Positions 47,901 to 55,731 of a DNA stretch of 64,000 nt are shown piece by piece. Numbering within the stretch: the stretch's first letter is position 1; each line of letters begins with the position of its first letter. The DNA is from Myxococcales bacterium. GTDB lineage: Bacteria; Myxococcota_A; Polyangia; Nannocystales; Nannocystaceae. The stretch spans positions 124,001 to 188,000 of the forward strand of contig JACKDW010000019.1 in NCBI GenBank assembly GCA_020633295.1. Direction: 5' to 3'. The position numbers and the translations under genes were made by a program. The notes beneath the pieces were generated by a model that saw only the letters and a program-made list of their open reading frames with translations, made no database searches and was not told where the DNA came from.

Positions 47901-49474
47901 ACGTGGTCCGCGACCCAGTCGCGCAGCGCCGCGAAGTCCAGCTCGTGGACGCCCGCGAGCGAGATCGGCGGCGGCGCGGGCTCCTCATCCCCGCGCGCCG
48001 CCGGCTCGACGTCGCGCGCGAAGGGGCGCAGGAACGCGACGACGACGTCCAGCGGCCACGCGTTCGGGAAGAAGTGACCGCCGGGATGCGACGCGATCGA
48101 CGGCGCGACGAAGCAGCCCGCGAGCGCGAGCGTGCGCGCGTTGTCGACGAGCGCGTCCGCCTCGCCGTAGATGTGCAGCGAGGGCAGCTCGACGGACGAC
48201 GGCCGCATCAGCTCCCGGTGCGCCCGCGCGCGCGAGACGAAGCCCGAGATGCAGATCGCGAAGCGCAGCTCGATCGGCCCGCGGGGCTGCAGCGCCGCGA
48301 GCAGCCCCGCGACCGCCGCGCCCTGCGAGAAGCCGATCACGCCGTCGAACGGGCCGAGGCGGCGGAACGCGTCCTCGAGGTGCGCGAGCGACACGTCCCA
48401 GCCGAGGTACTCGCCGTGATCGTCGCTCGAGTTCCACCAGCAGCGCTGGTGCTCGGTCGACGGCGGCGCGTCGCCGAAGTCCTCCTCCCACTCGCCCGCC
48501 GCGTGCCCGGCCGCGCGGTAGGAGTGCGGCGCGTCGACGTAGACCAGCTCGGCGAGCTGCGAGAGCGCGCGCTGCATCCGTTGTGTCTTCGCGGCCAGGC
48601 GCGCGCCGGATTGCCGGAACGAGTGCAGCACGAGGATCTTCAGGCGGCGGCCGGGCTGCGGCCGGACCGAGCGCATGAAGCGATCGTTGCGCTCACGCAG
48701 GAACGCGAGCTCCTCGGCGGTGCTCTCGCGCCCCAGCAGCGCGTTGCGATGCGGGTAGCGGGCGAAGCGCTCGAGCACCTTCACGTGCTTGCGCGCGCTC
48801 GCCAGCATGCGCTTGTAGGGCTTGCGATTCCCGCGCGAGCGCGGCGACTTCAGCAGGCGCTCGAAGCCGCGGACGCCCTCCGCCGCGAGCCCGGCGTCCT
48901 CGGCGTGCGTGAGGCACAGGTAGACGACGGCGCGCGCCGGGGGCGAGAGCTCCTCCTCCCACGCGAGCGCGGCCTGGGCGATCGGGAGCGCGCGCGCGTC
49001 GCTCGCGAACATCCGCGCGCTCCCGCGGTAGGCGTTGCGCGGCAGCTGATCGAGCAGCAGCACGAGCGCGACCGCGCCGCGCGGCGTCTCGGCCCAGTCG
49101 CGCAGCGAGCCCGCGGCGGCGCGCTCGATCAACGCGCCGAAGCGTGCGCGCACCTCCGCGTCGGTCTCGGCCGCGCCGCCGAACCAACGCGCGGTCCGCA
49201 GCGGCGCCCGCGGGTCCCACTCGCGGCCGAGCTCACCGAACCAGTACTCGTAGAGCGCGTTGATCTCGGCGACGCGGGGCTCGACCGCCGCGAGCTGGCG
49301 GTAGATCGCGCCGAGCTCCGCGAGCTCGTCAACGCCCGCGCCCGGGCGCTCGTCTTCAGGGGCACGCCGCGCGAGCTCGCTCCTGAGCGCGCGCACGCGC
49401 GACCGGAGCGCGACGAGCGAGGGCTCGCGCGGCTGTTGTTTAGACGGTGGTTGATTGTCGCGTTGGTTCACCAT
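44966..49474 (-). CDS. Four-domain protein: DUF924, FSH1 hydrolase, LRR, metallophosphoesterase
   Basis: 1,502 codons without a stop; ATG 49474 has AGGAG seven bases upstream. Domains: DUF924 (about 80-245; WFGELG, ALVLLLDQLPRNAYRG, FASDARAL); FSH1/OVCA2-type serine hydrolase (about 277-490; LHSFRQSG, nucleophile in GFSQGAAVAG, GEADALVD, SHPGGHFF); helical segment; ribonuclease-inhibitor-type leucine-rich repeats (about 765-1065; LxLxxNxIGxxGAxxLA units); a low-complexity linker; calcineurin-like metallophosphoesterase (from 1145; GDSHGH, VGDFGVW, GNHED, HGHLHG). Codon use weakens at 46050-46150, so ATG 46042 could start a separate 358-residue phosphoesterase. Cytoplasmic. Confidence 0.8.
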   Translation of the reverse strand: MVNQRDNQPPSKQQPREPSLVALRSRVRALRSELARRAPEDERPGAGVDELAELGAIYRQLAAVEPRVAEINALYEYWFGELGREWDPRAPLRTARWFGGAAETDAEVRARFGALIERAAAGSLRDWAETPRGAVALVLLLDQLPRNAYRGSARMFASDARALPIAQAALAWEEELSPPARAVVYLCLTHAEDAGLAAEGVRGFERLLKSPRSRGNRKPYKRMLASARKHVKVLERFARYPHRNALLGRESTAEELAFLRERNDRFMRSVRPQPGRRLKILVLHSFRQSGARLAAKTQRMQRALSQLAELVYVDAPHSYRAAGHAAGEWEEDFGDAPPSTEHQRCWWNSSDDHGEYLGWDVSLAHLEDAFRRLGPFDGVIGFSQGAAVAGLLAALQPRGPIELRFAICISGFVSRARAHRELMRPSSVELPSLHIYGEADALVDNARTLALAGCFVAPSIASHPGGHFFPNAWPLDVVVAFLRPFARDVEPAARGDEEPAPPPISLAGVHELDFAALRDWVADHVAGDDALIAGALACHRPYHYGRVDSIRAPQPGDLAYRLLLAIYLEREVELEALVLELARRCGWAALSRLAVVAAELLPGDDVVQAGIAERIAARLAATPEQGGASDCARHAPRLGSATDRYCRLARRVALAMSPAADKTVAYARYRRLVVSRSSDPEPAPERAPRSPEHAIGSWTRESLAAPISDEVRRPLHEPVVPCTREALSPLLEHLRDQRPPVAPARFPRGTHMPDGRLDLCKQVVGPEGIGPLLSAMDGNPHVRRLLLGNNIIGNAGASKIADFIRAGRTRVNVWYIAGNRIDARGLAPVCDALLDRRDVEGLWLKRNPLGPEGARHVARVLRSDAALLTVDLVNTGLLDEGAGVIVDALRENTWLRHLYLGTNGITARGVAPLAEYLARENRLESLFLSCNRLGDEGARALAEALAQDRRLVRLSLASNRIGPEGARALAEALAEHPSLQFLDLGWTRATAAVGELGNRIGNRGCEALADALRVNRSLRVLDISHNGVSQRALDKICDALEHNHTLVALRCPQWGKAVNHDSIARLRARLEANRRAQGVDPEVIRTPLPTREILSVYRTASLVEGGDGRGSRARARRAPVVDLTQETLAARRCEIVAIRVIVAPMLLCAVGDSHGHLDEMYRIVSALEDEVGRPMELVLQVGDFGVWPDPARLDDATRRHGGAGDFPTWFAQRRAAPRPTVFIPGNHEDFPWLAARERDELLPGLTFLPWAGVIEVGGLRIGGLGGCYSPKSYRLPGLSGKRRRHYCRDEVRALAREAPLDILLIHDAPPGRFADIRPGVTRRWETRAEGLDELIAATRPKICLHGHLHGRFERVLGDIRVTGLTAVPWPGCAVVIETSDDGAPWALRAEWSRGGGGWDHAPTDVIATPEPVDLRPLVDALEDWREAVLDGAPLTRARKKRLYAAMSGHKEQRRVLMAALAGQELTTLLEELLEGSGSEAEVHRLVESRPDPDALARAVASD

Positions 49475-49515
49475 GGCTCGGCTCCTCTCTGCTCTCGCGC
49501 CGCACGACGACGCGA

Positions 49516-49545
49516 AGACCCCGGATCGGACTCGACCCGGGGTCT
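49516..49545. terminator. 9-bp inverted repeat, possible terminator
   Basis: AGACCCCGG (49516-49524) pairs perfectly with CCGGGGTCT (49537-49545) across a 12-base loop. It lies between the Ro60-like gene and the start of the multidomain gene, both leftward. No T-tract follows on either strand, so it is a Rho-independent terminator only in a loose sense, or a 5'-leader structure. Confidence 0.4.
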
Positions 49546-49780
49546 CTTGTGCGCCGCGAAGCTCACTCCGCGCGCGCTATGACGCCCCAGGTCGACGCGG
49601 CGCTCGATCGCCGACATCGACGCGACCGACGCGACCGACGCAACCAACGCTCCACAGCGCCGCGTCGACGCGGCGTGCCGGGGAGGCGGGATGGTGCGCG
49701 AGGTCCATATACGCGGCCCGAGGGTGACGTGGAATCGTAGCAGAGCGCGCGTCGATGTAAAGCGCGCGGCCCGATAACAC

Positions 49781-49796
49781 CTGTCTATATAGACAG
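49781..49796. promoter_or_regulatory. 16-bp perfect palindrome CTGTCTATATAGACAG
   Basis: An isolated AT-rich dyad in GC-rich DNA, the size of a dimeric repressor operator. It is embedded in CCGATAACACCTGTCT (49771-49786), and a second similar sequence, CCGATAACTCCTGACT (49850-49865), lies about 80 bp away. Both sit in the 450-bp gap (49475-49924) that otherwise shows no gene. Confidence 0.45.
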
Positions 49797-49924
49797 ATGA
49801 ATCATCAGCGCCGCCGCGGCCGTCGAGCGCGCGCGCGAGGACGCGCGCGCCGATAACTCCTGACTCTCAGAGCATCTTGATACGCGGACGCGCTGGGCGC
49901 GAGGCGACGCCTCACACGCGCGCG

Positions 49925-51553
49925 TCACCGCGAGCGCAGCGTCGACAAGAGGCGACCCAGCAGCCCGCGACCCGCGGCGTTCGGGGCGGCGCTCGCCTCG
50001 TCCGCCGCCGCCGCGCCGACGAGCGCGCGCAGCCGCGGCACGACCTCGGCGATCGACGCGTCGCCGAGCCACCCCGCGACCGTCTCGACGCGCTCGGCGA
50101 ACAGCGGGCCGTCGGTCGCCATCATCCCGAGGATCGAGTCGAGCTTCGTCAAGTCGGGCCGCTGGTTGTCGAGCCGGAACTGTCGACACGGCAGCTCCTG
50201 CAGCCGCAGCGCCCGGACCATCTGGCCCTCGGACTGCTGCCGGATGAACGAGACGAAGGTCGCCTGCGCCGGGAACACCTGCTCGCGGTAGCGCTTGTAC
50301 ATCGCGTCGAAGCGCTGCCCCTGACACTGCGTGTTCTCCTCCTCGTCCGTGACGACCACGAACGAGCGGACGAGCTCGCGGCGCGAGAGCGACGGCCACA
50401 GCGCGGCCGCGGGCGCCGTGCTGCCGGTGGCCTTGACGGTGTCGGTGACGGTCAAGACGTCGTGGATCGTGCGCGGCACGACCGGCGGCTCGATCAGCTC
50501 GTGGTTGAAGAAGCGCAGGTCGGCGCGGCTGAAGACCGTCAGCAGCGAGCCGATGATCGTCGCCACGCGGATCGCGGAGGTCATGCTCGACGACGCGTCG
50601 CCGAGCACGACGACCGGCGGATCGAGCGGCAGCCGCACGCCCTGCAGCATGCGGTCAGCGACCGGCAGCAGCTGCGTCCAGAACGAGACCTTGAGATCGC
50701 GCAGCGCGAGCAGCCGCTCGATCAGCTTGCCGTAGCCGAACTCCGGCGTCTCCCCGGCCTCGAGGCGCGCCGCGATCCGCTGGTCGGTCGCCTCGCAGCG
50801 CAGCTCCTCGTAGAACCACAGCAGGGTGTCGAGGGACTCGTAGCTCGCGACCGCCTCGCGCAGCGCCGCCGGGGCCGGCAGCGCGCGCGTGCGGAGGTAC
50901 GAGTACGGCACGTGGTGGGCGCGCGCGACGTCGGCGAGCCGGTCGGCGTCGACCTCCCCGCACGCGGCGGTCATCGTCCCCTGCGGCGCGGGCTCGCCGA
51001 ACACGTGTCCCAAAAACCATGTGAGCTGAAAGTCGCTGGGCGCGAGGTGCAGGAGATCGGCGAGGCGACGCCACGGCTCGAACGGGAAGGTGATCGCGTA
51101 GTACTCGAGCTTGTCGGCGGGGATCGTCGAGACCCAGCGCCGCACGCGTCGCGCGAGCGCCCCGCTGAGCGAGCCCGCGTGGCCCTCGCGGCGGAGATCG
51201 GCGAGCTGCGAGCGCAGCGGGCCGAGCCGGCGCTTGCGGGTGCGGCCGTCCTGCTCGAGGCGCGTCACCCGGCGCTCGAGCGCCCGCGCCTGACGCCCGC
51301 TGTCGAGCAGCTGCAGCGCGCGGACGACCTCGGCGAGGCCCCAGGCGTCGCGCGAGAGCAGGTGATCGGCGAGCGCGCTGTCTCGTCGCGCCCACGCGGC
51401 GGCGAGCGCCCGCGAGCGGACGCCCGGGCTGAGCTCGACGCCGAACTCCAGCAGCATGAGCAGCGTGGCGACGTAGTCCGCGCGCCGCGATCGCTGCGCG
51501 TCGTGGTGGTCGGAGAGGATCGCCTCCTCGAGGAACAGTCGTTTATCAAACAT
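49925..51553 (-). CDS. TROVE/von Willebrand A protein, Ro60 (Rsr)-like
   Basis: 542 residues. The N-terminal ~300 residues are helical repeats with spacing like TROVE domains (ALARRVRRWVSTIPADKLEYY, then WRRLADLLHLAPSD; compare the W-x-LLRLSHLKP element of Ro60). A von Willebrand A domain follows: VVVLGDASSSMTSA gives the DxSxS metal site near 318, TGSTAPAAALWP the third-loop Thr, and FVVVTDEEEN the acidic residue. Ro60/Rsr proteins ring misfolded RNAs and bind Y RNAs that gate nuclease access. A structured non-coding sequence lies just upstream on the same strand. No RtcB/RtcA gene is nearby. Confidence 0.7.
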   Translation of the reverse strand: MFDKRLFLEEAILSDHHDAQRSRRADYVATLLMLLEFGVELSPGVRSRALAAAWARRDSALADHLLSRDAWGLAEVVRALQLLDSGRQARALERRVTRLEQDGRTRKRRLGPLRSQLADLRREGHAGSLSGALARRVRRWVSTIPADKLEYYAITFPFEPWRRLADLLHLAPSDFQLTWFLGHVFGEPAPQGTMTAACGEVDADRLADVARAHHVPYSYLRTRALPAPAALREAVASYESLDTLLWFYEELRCEATDQRIAARLEAGETPEFGYGKLIERLLALRDLKVSFWTQLLPVADRMLQGVRLPLDPPVVVLGDASSSMTSAIRVATIIGSLLTVFSRADLRFFNHELIEPPVVPRTIHDVLTVTDTVKATGSTAPAAALWPSLSRRELVRSFVVVTDEEENTQCQGQRFDAMYKRYREQVFPAQATFVSFIRQQSEGQMVRALRLQELPCRQFRLDNQRPDLTKLDSILGMMATDGPLFAERVETVAGWLGDASIAEVVPRLRALVGAAAADEASAAPNAAGRGLLGRLLSTLRSR

Positions 51554-51761
51554 GGCTCGACGACCTTGTCCCCAAGAGCCTGCCGCGCGCGCCCGCGTCG
51601 CGCCCGACGACGGAGCTAGACGCCGCGGCCGACGACGCGGGCGCGTCGCGGGCCGAGCGGCGAGAGGGCGCGGCGCGATGTGAGGTGATCACATGGGTCG
51701 CAAGGACGCGAGAGGCAGCTCCTGGCCCTGCGCGGGCCCCGTCGGGTGAGAAACCAAAGGT

Positions 51762-51900
51762 GTGGTGAGTCTGCCTGAGCGAATGCTTTTGTCTCAACGC
51801 CCCAGGGACCAGAGCCGCGGCTCGCTCGCGCGAGTGTCGAATTAGCTCGGGTCCCAATACCCCGCGTTGTTGTTACGCGGGAGGGTGACAGACCCACCAC
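51762..51900 (-). ncRNA. Candidate structured RNA, Y RNA-like, upstream of Ro60-like gene
   Basis: 139 nt closed by a 12-bp end helix (51900-51889 with 51773-51762). Inside are a 6-bp hairpin (51881-51876/51866-51861), a helix 51855-51850/51810-51805 enclosing hairpins 51849-51846/51834-51831 (11-nt loop containing UUCGA) and 51823-51812, and a hairpin 51797-51793/51779-51775. Two pairs are G-U only when read on the minus strand (A-C on plus), which fixes the orientation. TGGCAG, 17 bp, TAGCTT precedes the 5' end as a weak promoter. Start and end helices pairing together is how Y RNAs are built. A 5'-leader element of the Ro60-like mRNA is the alternative. Confidence 0.55.
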
Positions 51901-52709
51901 GCGCAGCAAGCTAGCACGCGCCCTCGCGACCTGCCACTGTCACTTTCTCGATCGCCGAAGTTTTCTCGAGCTGACGTCAACGCGCGCGGACATCCGCAGG
52001 CGCGCGCGAGGTCACCGACGATCATCGTCGGAGTTCGTCATCGAAGCGCGCACACGACGTCGCCTGCGGCGTACCGCAGGTCGATCCCGCGCGGCGGCTC
52101 GAGCTCGACCCCGCACGGTTTGTCCCAGCTGATCTCGAGGGGCGCTCCCGTGCCGTAGAGCGCGCGGTGGCGAGTCCGCGCGCGACGGTCCTCGGACTCG
52201 GCGCGCCCGCCGGGCGGCTCGGCGGGATCATTCGCGACGCGTGTGCGTCGACGGGTGCCGTGCCACGACAACCCCACGCGAGCGGATGTCTCGGCGCTCT
52301 TGCGGACGACGCTCGCCTGGCGTCGCTTGCGACCAGCGATGACCACGACCCACGCGTGACGGACGTCGAGCGCTCAGCCGTCCTCGCGGAACCACAGCGT
52401 GAGGCTCGTGACCGACGTGCCCACGTTGTTCTGCCACAATCACGCGCGGCCCCCTAACCTGTTGAAACCGCGGCGCTCTTCGCCGGGCGCGGACGCGGTT
52501 CCGCGAGGGTTCAAGCGGCGGGTCGAGGCAGCTCGCCGCGGTCCCGAACGCGAAAAAGTGCATCTTAAGACAGGTGTTCGACAAGCGGTCTCGCGGCTGA
52601 TCACGCGCGGGCACGCGCTCGCGCTGCTGAGCGCTCTCGGGCCCGCGCTCGCGGCGACGATGCGTCGCAGGCGGCGCCGCGACGCCGCGAATCGCACTAT
52701 AGTCAGCGC
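51901..52709. other. 800-bp region with little coding content
   Basis: Mostly Arg-rich noise in all frames. The only coding-like segment is the end of a minus-strand frame (52154-52038: GAPLEISWDKPCGVELEPP, DLRYAAGDVVCALR), perhaps the relic C-terminus of a lost gene. CCTGCGG/CCGCAGG (about 52065-52082) forms a 7-bp hairpin inside it. CATCTTAAGACAGGTGTTCG (52561-52580) is an AT-richer patch 130 bp before the sterol desaturase gene and may contain its promoter. Confidence 0.4.
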
Positions 52710-53534
52710 ATGGGCGCCTGGCTCGCATCCCTCTCGCTCGCGACGCTCATGCTCGTCGTCGCCGGCTACTACATCGGCCTCAGCGCCCTCGCCTCCGCGC
52801 TCGGCTTCCTCGCCGAGCGGGCGCTCCCGCGCCGACGGATCTGGGATGTACCGCTCGCCCGCGGTCAGTACGGCTTCGAGCTGCTCGGCAACCTCAAGTT
52901 CCTCGCCGTCCAGCTCCCGATCGCGACCGCGTTCCTCCACTTCGGTTGGTTGCGCTTCGGCGAGGGCTCGGCGCTGCTGACCTTCGTCGGCATGTACTTC
53001 GGCTTCCAGCTCTACTACTACGGGCTCCACCGCGCGCTCCATCACCGCGCGCTCATCCGCTTTCATCGCTGGCACCACCGCTCGCGCGTGACGACGCCGC
53101 TCTCCGGGCAGTCCATGGGCTACGTCGAGGCGCTGGGCTACGCGGTCGGCTACTTCGCCATCCCGGCGCTCTGCGCCCAGCTCGGCGACGCCTCGCCGAT
53201 CGTCGCGGAGGGGTGGCTCGCGTACCTGACCTTTAATATCTTCGGCAACATCTTCGGTCACGCCAACGTCGAGCTCGGCCCGCGGACCACGACGTGGCGG
53301 CTCGTCTCGATCTTCCAGCCGCCCTACGTCTATCACGCGCTCCACCACGCGCGCTGGCTGGGTCACTACGGCTTCGCGTCGACCGGCCTCGATCGCGTGT
53401 TCCGCAGCGAGTTCGCCGACTGGCGAGAGCTGCACGCGCGGGTCCTCGGCGGCGCGTCGCTGCCGAGCCTGAAGTTCCGCGGCGCCGGCGAGCCGCCGCC
53501 GCGCGGCGCGGGTCATGGGCCGCACGGCGACTGA
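52710..53534 (+). CDS. Sterol desaturase / fatty acid hydroxylase family protein
   Basis: 274 residues, integral membrane di-iron oxygenase. The histidine clusters are complete: HRALHH (107-112), HRWHH (119-123), His184 in NIFGHAN and HALHH (209-213). Four to five membrane segments are visible (for example LATLMLVVAGYYIGLSALA, YVEALGYAVGYFAIPALCA). Members include C-4 methylsterol oxidase, C-5 sterol desaturase and fatty-acid or lipid hydroxylases, so the substrate cannot be named. The eukaryote-like P450 at 9.1-10.5 kb would fit sterol metabolism, but the genes are 42 kb apart. Confidence 0.9.
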   Translation: MGAWLASLSLATLMLVVAGYYIGLSALASALGFLAERALPRRRIWDVPLARGQYGFELLGNLKFLAVQLPIATAFLHFGWLRFGEGSALLTFVGMYFGFQLYYYGLHRALHHRALIRFHRWHHRSRVTTPLSGQSMGYVEALGYAVGYFAIPALCAQLGDASPIVAEGWLAYLTFNIFGNIFGHANVELGPRTTTWRLVSIFQPPYVYHALHHARWLGHYGFASTGLDRVFRSEFADWRELHARVLGGASLPSLKFRGAGEPPPRGAGHGPHGD

Positions 53535-53547
53535 GCCGCGCGACGCG

Positions 53548-55557
53548 TCACGGCGACGCCTCGGGCTCTCCTCGCGCGGCGCGATCAGGGTCGCGCGGCG
53601 CGTCGCGGAGCGCCTCGAGGGTGCGCTGGAGGTCCGCGGCGCTCTCGGCGGTGGCGACGTCGGCTGCGGCGCAGCGGAGCTGCGCGTCGAGATCTTCAGG
53701 CCAGGTCCCGTCGCCCTCGCGCTGGCGCGCGAGGAACTCCCGCCCACGCAGCGCCGCCGCGCGCAGACAGGTCGCGCCTGCCGAGCGCGGCGGTACACCC
53801 ATGGGCGACGCCCAGTCGACGCCGGTGAAGTCCGGCACGGGACCGAGGGCCGCGGCGTCACCCGCGACGATGTCGACGACGAGCGCGGGGCCAGCGGTCA
53901 CGACGCGGGAGGAGAGCGTCAGCGCCGAGGGGCTCCCGGGCGCGCGCGGATGCGGGAGCCCGAGCGCGCCGAGCAGCGCGTCGAGCTGGACGCGCCCGCC
54001 CGCGATCGCCTCCGTGGCGGGGACCGACGCGTTCAGGTCAAACACGGGCGCCGGCTCCACGCCCTCGCCGATGAGCAGGAGCTCGCCGTCGTCACGGGTC
54101 GTCACCGCGTGCCGGGCGTCCCCGCTCGTGAGCCCGCGCGCCGTCGCGGCGCCGTCGATCGTCGCCCCGGGCGCGCACAGGACCGCGAGCGCGTACCGGG
54201 GCTTGTAGTACTCACCTGGCGAAAAGGTCACAAACTGCAGCGCGCGGGGTGAGGCCGCGAGCAGCTCGCGCACGCCCGGCGCGTCCGGGAAGATCGAGCC
54301 CAGCGTGCTGAACGGCGCGCGCAGGATCGCGTGGCTCGTGCAGCGCGCGCAATTACCCCACATCGCGCGACGCTGCTCGAGCGGGAGCTCGAGAAACTCC
54401 GACGCGCGCTCGCTGGCCGCCACCATCGCCGACACGTCGGCGCGGAGCCACTGCTCGCTGACGTCGTCAGGGGCGATGACCGCCGGCGCGCGCGGGAGCC
54501 CGGCCCCGCGCGCGGCGAAGACCCGACGACCGGCGGGGGTCAGGCTGCCGACGGCGCGGCCGCGCAGGGTCCCGTCCACGCTCGACACGGACACGCTCCA
54601 GTCATCGAGCTCGACGCCGACCGAGGACAGCATGAGCTCCACGTCGAGCGCGATCCGGACCGCGTTGGCGAGCACGCTCGCGCGCTGGTCGGGTGGCACC
54701 ACGCCGAGCAGGCTGTGGATCTCGATCACGTTGAGGGCCCGCCGCTCCTCGCGTCCACGCCACGGCCGCAGGAGCGCGGCGAAGGGGGCCCGCGGGTCTC
54801 CGAGCTGCCGCGTCGCCGGGGTGTCGGGCAGCTCGACCGGCGTCGCGTCGAGCCGCGCGCGGAGCTGCGCGAGCAGCTGACCTGTCGACGTGTGGACGAT
54901 GACAACGCGAACCCCCTGCCCCTCGGGCAAGACGGCGATGAAGCCGTCCGGGAGACGAAACGCCCGCGCGCCCGCGCGCCCCGAGACGAGCTCGGGCCAG
55001 GGCTCGCGCTCCGCGGAGAACCACGCGCTGAGGCTGTCGCGCAGCGCGTCAGGGTCCCGCGCGGGGACCAGGAGCTGGTGACGCACCCCGGGGAACGGCT
55101 CGGTCGTGACGCCGTGCAGGACGCGAACCGTCCGGCCGAGCGAGAGCTCGTCGGGCGCCTCGGTCATCGACAGGACGATCGCGCGATCGGGATCGCGTCC
55201 GCGAAGCGGCGCCGCGCTCACCTGGATCTCGAAGCTCTCCAGCGTCGCGCGCAGCAGCGCCTCCGGGGACTCGAGCGCGGGGGCGGACTCCGGCGCGAGC
55301 GCGCCGAGCTGGGCGACCGTCTCGGGCCAGCCCGCGTCGCGGAGCACCAAGACCACCGCCGCCCGATCGCCGAGGACTTGGAGCGCGTTGCGCAGCGCCT
55401 CGGGCGTCGGCGCGCTGGCCTCACGTGGAAAGGTCTTTGAGACAGGTTCATGGGTGACGGCGGCGGGCGCCGAGTCCGTCGTCGGCGTCCCCGGACACGC
55501 GCACAGCCCGGAGACGAGCGCGAGCGCGAGCGCGCGTGACGTGCGGCGTGGAGACAT
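53548..55557 (-). CDS. Large lipoprotein of unknown function
   Basis: 669 residues from ATG 55557. Signal peptide with lipobox LCAC (Cys21). The mature protein has no Gly-Asp linker and is a globular alpha/beta sequence rich in Ala/Arg/Asp with repeated short strand-helix units (VVLVLRDAGWPETVAQLGALAP, VIEIHSLLGVVPPDQRASVL, WLRADVSAMVAASERASEFLEL). CARCTSHAILRAPF carries a CxxC pair in a potentially redox or metal-binding context. No family was recognised. Converges on the sterol desaturase gene with a 13-bp gap. Confidence 0.8.
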   Translation of the reverse strand: MSPRRTSRALALALVSGLCACPGTPTTDSAPAAVTHEPVSKTFPREASAPTPEALRNALQVLGDRAAVVLVLRDAGWPETVAQLGALAPESAPALESPEALLRATLESFEIQVSAAPLRGRDPDRAIVLSMTEAPDELSLGRTVRVLHGVTTEPFPGVRHQLLVPARDPDALRDSLSAWFSAEREPWPELVSGRAGARAFRLPDGFIAVLPEGQGVRVVIVHTSTGQLLAQLRARLDATPVELPDTPATRQLGDPRAPFAALLRPWRGREERRALNVIEIHSLLGVVPPDQRASVLANAVRIALDVELMLSSVGVELDDWSVSVSSVDGTLRGRAVGSLTPAGRRVFAARGAGLPRAPAVIAPDDVSEQWLRADVSAMVAASERASEFLELPLEQRRAMWGNCARCTSHAILRAPFSTLGSIFPDAPGVRELLAASPRALQFVTFSPGEYYKPRYALAVLCAPGATIDGAATARGLTSGDARHAVTTRDDGELLLIGEGVEPAPVFDLNASVPATEAIAGGRVQLDALLGALGLPHPRAPGSPSALTLSSRVVTAGPALVVDIVAGDAAALGPVPDFTGVDWASPMGVPPRSAGATCLRAAALRGREFLARQREGDGTWPEDLDAQLRCAAADVATAESAADLQRTLEALRDAPRDPDRAARGEPEASP

Positions 55558-55731
55558 GCCGTAGTGTTGCACGGCGACGCGCGCCGCGTGGCGAGTCGGA
55601 GCCGAGCGGTCGTCAAGGCCGAGCTGGATCACCGGACCACCGGGCGCGCCGACGCGCGTGAGGCAGCGTCGAGTCGACACGACGCCGCGTCCGACACGAC
55701 CGTCGAGGAGAGCGCCCGTCGACGCGTCGGC

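Noticed and set aside
49500..49560. Possible tRNA around CCGGGTCGAGTCCG
   Set aside because: Resembles a T-arm, but the T-loop lacks the TTCRA start and no acceptor, D or anticodon arm can be drawn; it is a simple hairpin.
50990..51030. GTCCCAAAAACCATG as a third copy of the ATGWCCCAAAAGAC motif
   Set aside because: It lies inside the Ro60-like coding sequence, matches only the CCCAAAA core and is explained by codons.
51762..51900. tmRNA, 6S RNA or SRP RNA for the structured region
   Set aside because: No tRNA-like ends with CCA or tag reading frame, no long single 6S hairpin with open bubble, and no SRP GGAAG/GCAG loop; the end-pairing helix and gene context fit a Y-like RNA better.
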